DNA of 64,000 bases, from contig CBDBMQ010000009.1 in assembly GCA_965207565.1 (NCBI GenBank), positions 124,001 through 188,000 on the forward strand, in the 5' to 3' direction. Made by a program: the position numbers and the translations under genes. Shown piece after piece: positions 61,693 to 64,000 of this stretch; the first letter of the stretch is position 1; every line of letters begins with the position of its first letter. Origin of the DNA: Bin80 sp965207565 (GTDB taxonomy: Bacteria; Bacteroidota; Rhodothermia; Rhodothermales; Bin80). The notes under the pieces were generated by a model. That model made no database searches. It was not told the origin of the DNA and saw only the letters and a program-made list of their open reading frames with translations.

Positions 61693-64000
61693 CTAGTTCA
61701 AAAGTGCAAGCGCTTTTCGATTTTGCCCATGCACGGATGGCTCGTTGCACCATAGCCAGCGTAGTTTTTTCAGGGTTGTGGGAATTTTGCCATGGTTCAG
61801 GTTCAGCATTTCAAGGGCGGCCTGATCGATCTTTTTTCGCACCTCGTCTGCATGTGCCTGACAGGCGGGCCCCAATTCCTTATCGGAAAGCTCATCGAAT
61901 GCAAGTACAGCCTGCTCCAACCGAATTTCCGGGATCTGGTCCAGTCTGGGGCAGGGGATATTGGCGAGTGCCTTCATTTGGGTCGTAGCTCGACCACTTT
62001 GTGTTCGCTGGCCCTGGGTCCAGTGCACCAGGAATCCCAGTGTAGAGTTGGCCCACAGTGCGAACGCTTTGTACACCCGCTCATCCTCATGCTGCAACGA
62101 AGCCCACGCACGACCACCCATGCCGGAGTGCGCTGCCGTGGCAGCCAGAAGTGCCTGTGAAGTCCAGCGCATGTTTCGCGCATAGAACAGTGTACTGCAA
62201 AATTGTCGCATGGCTTCCCGCTTTGCCTTTGATCCGACTCCGACGGGTGCGGATCCTTTGTGTGTCAGGGGCACCACTAGGCGTTTCTGTGCACTGCTGT
62301 CGGCCTTCCAGAGCGCACGATCAGGGCCGATGGCATCCACCGAGTCGAATACCGAATTGAACTCAAAGGCGCCACGAGGATCTCTCCCCGAAAGATGTCC
62401 AATCAGGTCGTGTGTCGGGCCAATCTTGAAGAGCTCTTTTATTGGAGACATGGTCACCCCAATCGGCACAGCGTGGCCGTTGAACAGCAGTTCTCCCTCC
62501 AACAGTGCATCGGCGGCCAGTGCGAGATCTGCATGCAGAACGCCCAATGGACTCCAGGGAGCCCCGGGCATTCTGACGGTAAACGCGCAGATCTGCCCGA
62601 TTTCGTCCTGCCCAACTCGGACCGGATAACTGGTCGTGGAGTTCTGCACATTTCCAATTGCATGCTGGATCGCCCGTGCCACCTCACCAGCTTCCCCTAC
62701 CCGCAGCACAGGTTCTCGTAACGTAATGCAATAAACCCGATCAGAAGCAGGTTCGCCATTCGGGTGATGATTGGTTCGTTTGGTTCCAACCAACAGCATT
62801 TCCTCCATGCTGGTGTCCGCAGACAAGGCACTTCTACCCAGTGCTTGTCCACTGGCGATCGCAATCGCTGTTAGGTCTTCAAACTCTTCTTCCATCATGC
62901 GCCGTGTGATGGCCCATGATTCTGCAAAGGCGGCGGAGAGCGGCAGGACAAAGCCAATGCGTCCTCCCGGTTTGCATTTGCGGCGTGCCAGTGCAAGAAA
63001 GGAGGCGGCCAAGCCTGCTTGATTGTTGACGGGCTCGTTCTTTACCAGGGCTTTCCAGCGTTTCTGACAGGCCTTGCGTTCCGCGATTGAGAGCCCTGCA
63101 ACATCAAACACACTCTGTCCCCCCCGTGTCCTGGAATAGGGTGGATTCATCAGGACCCAGTCCAGCGATGCATCGGCGACTGCAACCGAGTTTTCACCGT
63201 TATTGCCATTACCGGTTGATTTGCCGCTTCCCACATGGAAGAGGTCGACGATTTTTTGTGTGGCAAAGTACTCCAGCGATCCGGTCTGTCCTTTTTCGCC
63301 GCCCACATCAACCCATCCGATTTGTGTATCTCCATAGGGATTTCCCGATCCCAATGCAGCCAGGGACGAGGTGGTCAGGTGCGCCGCAATCGGGCTGATG
63401 TCGGTGCCCATCAGTCCCCCTTCCATTGCACTTGCATGAAGGCGCCCCAAGCTTTTGGAGGTTCCCCCGGCTTGCTCATGCAAGGTCGCGACGCGGCGAT
63501 AGCCCGCGCGAAGGAGTGTGCCGGTCCCGCAGGCCAGGTCACTGAGATGCCGCTTCCGGAAAAGATCCGCATCCCGCCACTGGTCTCTGTTGAGCAGGGA
63601 GGGTAGAATCGTCAGGTTTGCCAAAAGCTCTGCCGTGGCGGGTTGTGTGTAAAAGGCGGCCGCCTGTTTTCGGTCTTCGCTCAGCTTGGGGAAGAGTTCC
63701 GCCCCCACGCTGATGTGCAAACCCAGTTGAGCAGTCTCAATCTGCTGTGTGGCGCTGATGAGCTTGAACAGCATCCGGGAAGTTTCGGCTGGATTGAATT
63801 TGCTCGATAGCCGGAGCATTTCAATCGCCGGCTCAAACACCGAATTCCAGTTACGCCGATTGATCATGGACCACGTCTTCATCTGGGCACGTACATCCGG
63901 GTAGGTATCACTGATGAGATCCACATGTGGCACTTCGTCAGCCCCCTGCGTGGCTAGACGTTGCTGGGTCAATAGTGCATTCAGCCATAACACCATCATG
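61693..64000 (-). CDS. N6-adenine DNA methyltransferase, restriction/defence type (5' end missing)
   Basis: An open frame reaching the right window edge; the visible part is 768 residues and the true start may lie outside. The helical N-terminal part is followed by the HsdM-type core: AAFYTQPATAELLANL, then LSDLACGTGTLLRAGYRR (SAM motif I) and DWVLMNPPYSRT (NPPY, motif IV), and GGRIGFVLPLSAAF. The C-terminal 250 residues (GMGGRAWASLQHEDERVYKAFALWANSTLGFL) look like the target-recognition part seen in Eco57I-like or type I modification enzymes. It may belong to a restriction or phage-defence system whose other genes would be to the right of the window. Confidence 0.82.
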   Translation of the reverse strand, partial: MMVLWLNALLTQQRLATQGADEVPHVDLISDTYPDVRAQMKTWSMINRRNWNSVFEPAIEMLRLSSKFNPAETSRMLFKLISATQQIETAQLGLHISVGAELFPKLSEDRKQAAAFYTQPATAELLANLTILPSLLNRDQWRDADLFRKRHLSDLACGTGTLLRAGYRRVATLHEQAGGTSKSLGRLHASAMEGGLMGTDISPIAAHLTTSSLAALGSGNPYGDTQIGWVDVGGEKGQTGSLEYFATQKIVDLFHVGSGKSTGNGNNGENSVAVADASLDWVLMNPPYSRTRGGQSVFDVAGLSIAERKACQKRWKALVKNEPVNNQAGLAASFLALARRKCKPGGRIGFVLPLSAAFAESWAITRRMMEEEFEDLTAIAIASGQALGRSALSADTSMEEMLLVGTKRTNHHPNGEPASDRVYCITLREPVLRVGEAGEVARAIQHAIGNVQNSTTSYPVRVGQDEIGQICAFTVRMPGAPWSPLGVLHADLALAADALLEGELLFNGHAVPIGVTMSPIKELFKIGPTHDLIGHLSGRDPRGAFEFNSVFDSVDAIGPDRALWKADSSAQKRLVVPLTHKGSAPVGVGSKAKREAMRQFCSTLFYARNMRWTSQALLAATAAHSGMGGRAWASLQHEDERVYKAFALWANSTLGFLVHWTQGQRTQSGRATTQMKALANIPCPRLDQIPEIRLEQAVLAFDELSDKELGPACQAHADEVRKKIDQAALEMLNLNHGKIPTTLKKLRWLWCNEPSVHGQNRKALALLN

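Noticed and set aside
1..64000. CRISPR arrays, rRNA genes or riboswitches
   Set aside because: No regularly spaced repeats, rRNA segments or recognisable riboswitch cores were seen on reading the window.

Overview
The window looks like chromosomal DNA of a free-living, probably marine bacterium of the Bacteroidota/Rhodothermota/Balneolota group. Evidence: type IX secretion C-terminal domains (YPNPF-type), a PorV/PorQ-like protein, carboxypeptidase-regulatory-domain TonB receptors, a GWxTD protein, type III glutamine synthetase, and candidate -7 boxes of the TAnnTTTG type. This assignment is from gene content only.

Layout. 1-7.2 kb (+): end of a TauE/SafE permease, an ABC ATPase, a small unknown protein coupled to a DUF3524 (tRNA-queuosine mannosyltransferase-like) glycosyltransferase, a MazG-like hydrolase, a GWxTD protein, AsnRS with a large coiled insert, and an iodotyrosine-deiodinase-like flavoprotein. 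7.2-11.7 kb (-): type III glutamine synthetase and a secreted GH16 beta-glucanase. 12.1-23.1 kb (-): a tightly overlapping five-gene operon (T9SS cargo with a CBM9-like domain, TonB receptor, large frameshifted T9SS cargo, PorV-like protein, PPIase lipoprotein). 23.4-27.5 kb (-): TPR and FG-GAP/UnbV lipoproteins and a LacI regulator.

28.3-37.5 kb is the highlight: a compact sterol-biosynthesis cluster. In order it encodes an SDR and a Rieske oxygenase (SdmB/SdmA-like, C-4 demethylation), a delta14-sterol reductase (frameshifted at a T8 run), CYP51 (frameshifted), a single 1151-residue protein joining a squalene-epoxidase-like FAD monooxygenase to an oxidosqualene cyclase (VSDCTAE motif), and, convergent with a 47-bp overlap, a sterol C-24 methyltransferase. 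Together these cover squalene epoxidation, cyclisation, C-14 demethylation, C-14 reduction, C-4 demethylation and C-24 alkylation. The epoxidase-cyclase fusion is the most novel item.

37.9-47.2 kb: an SGNH hydrolase, recO, a strong palindrome upstream of a hydantoinase/oxoprolinase pair, and aconitase. 47.4-50.4 kb: tRNA-Ala(CGC) followed by a complete 2.64-kb IS4-type element (19-bp terminal inverted repeats) whose transposase carries an N-terminal DruA/DUF4338-like domain. 50.7-61.4 kb: a BNR/sortilin-type protein, a serine hydrolase, and a three-gene unit (sugar-porter MFS, secreted TIM-barrel glycosidase, GH-Q-clan glycoside phosphorylase) that suggests phosphorolytic use of a beta-glucan, consistent with the GH16 enzyme. 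The right edge holds an incomplete N6-adenine DNA methyltransferase.

Three genes contain apparent single-base insertions (near 17000, 30920 and 32282). Whether these are sequence errors or real lesions decides whether the sterol pathway is functional.
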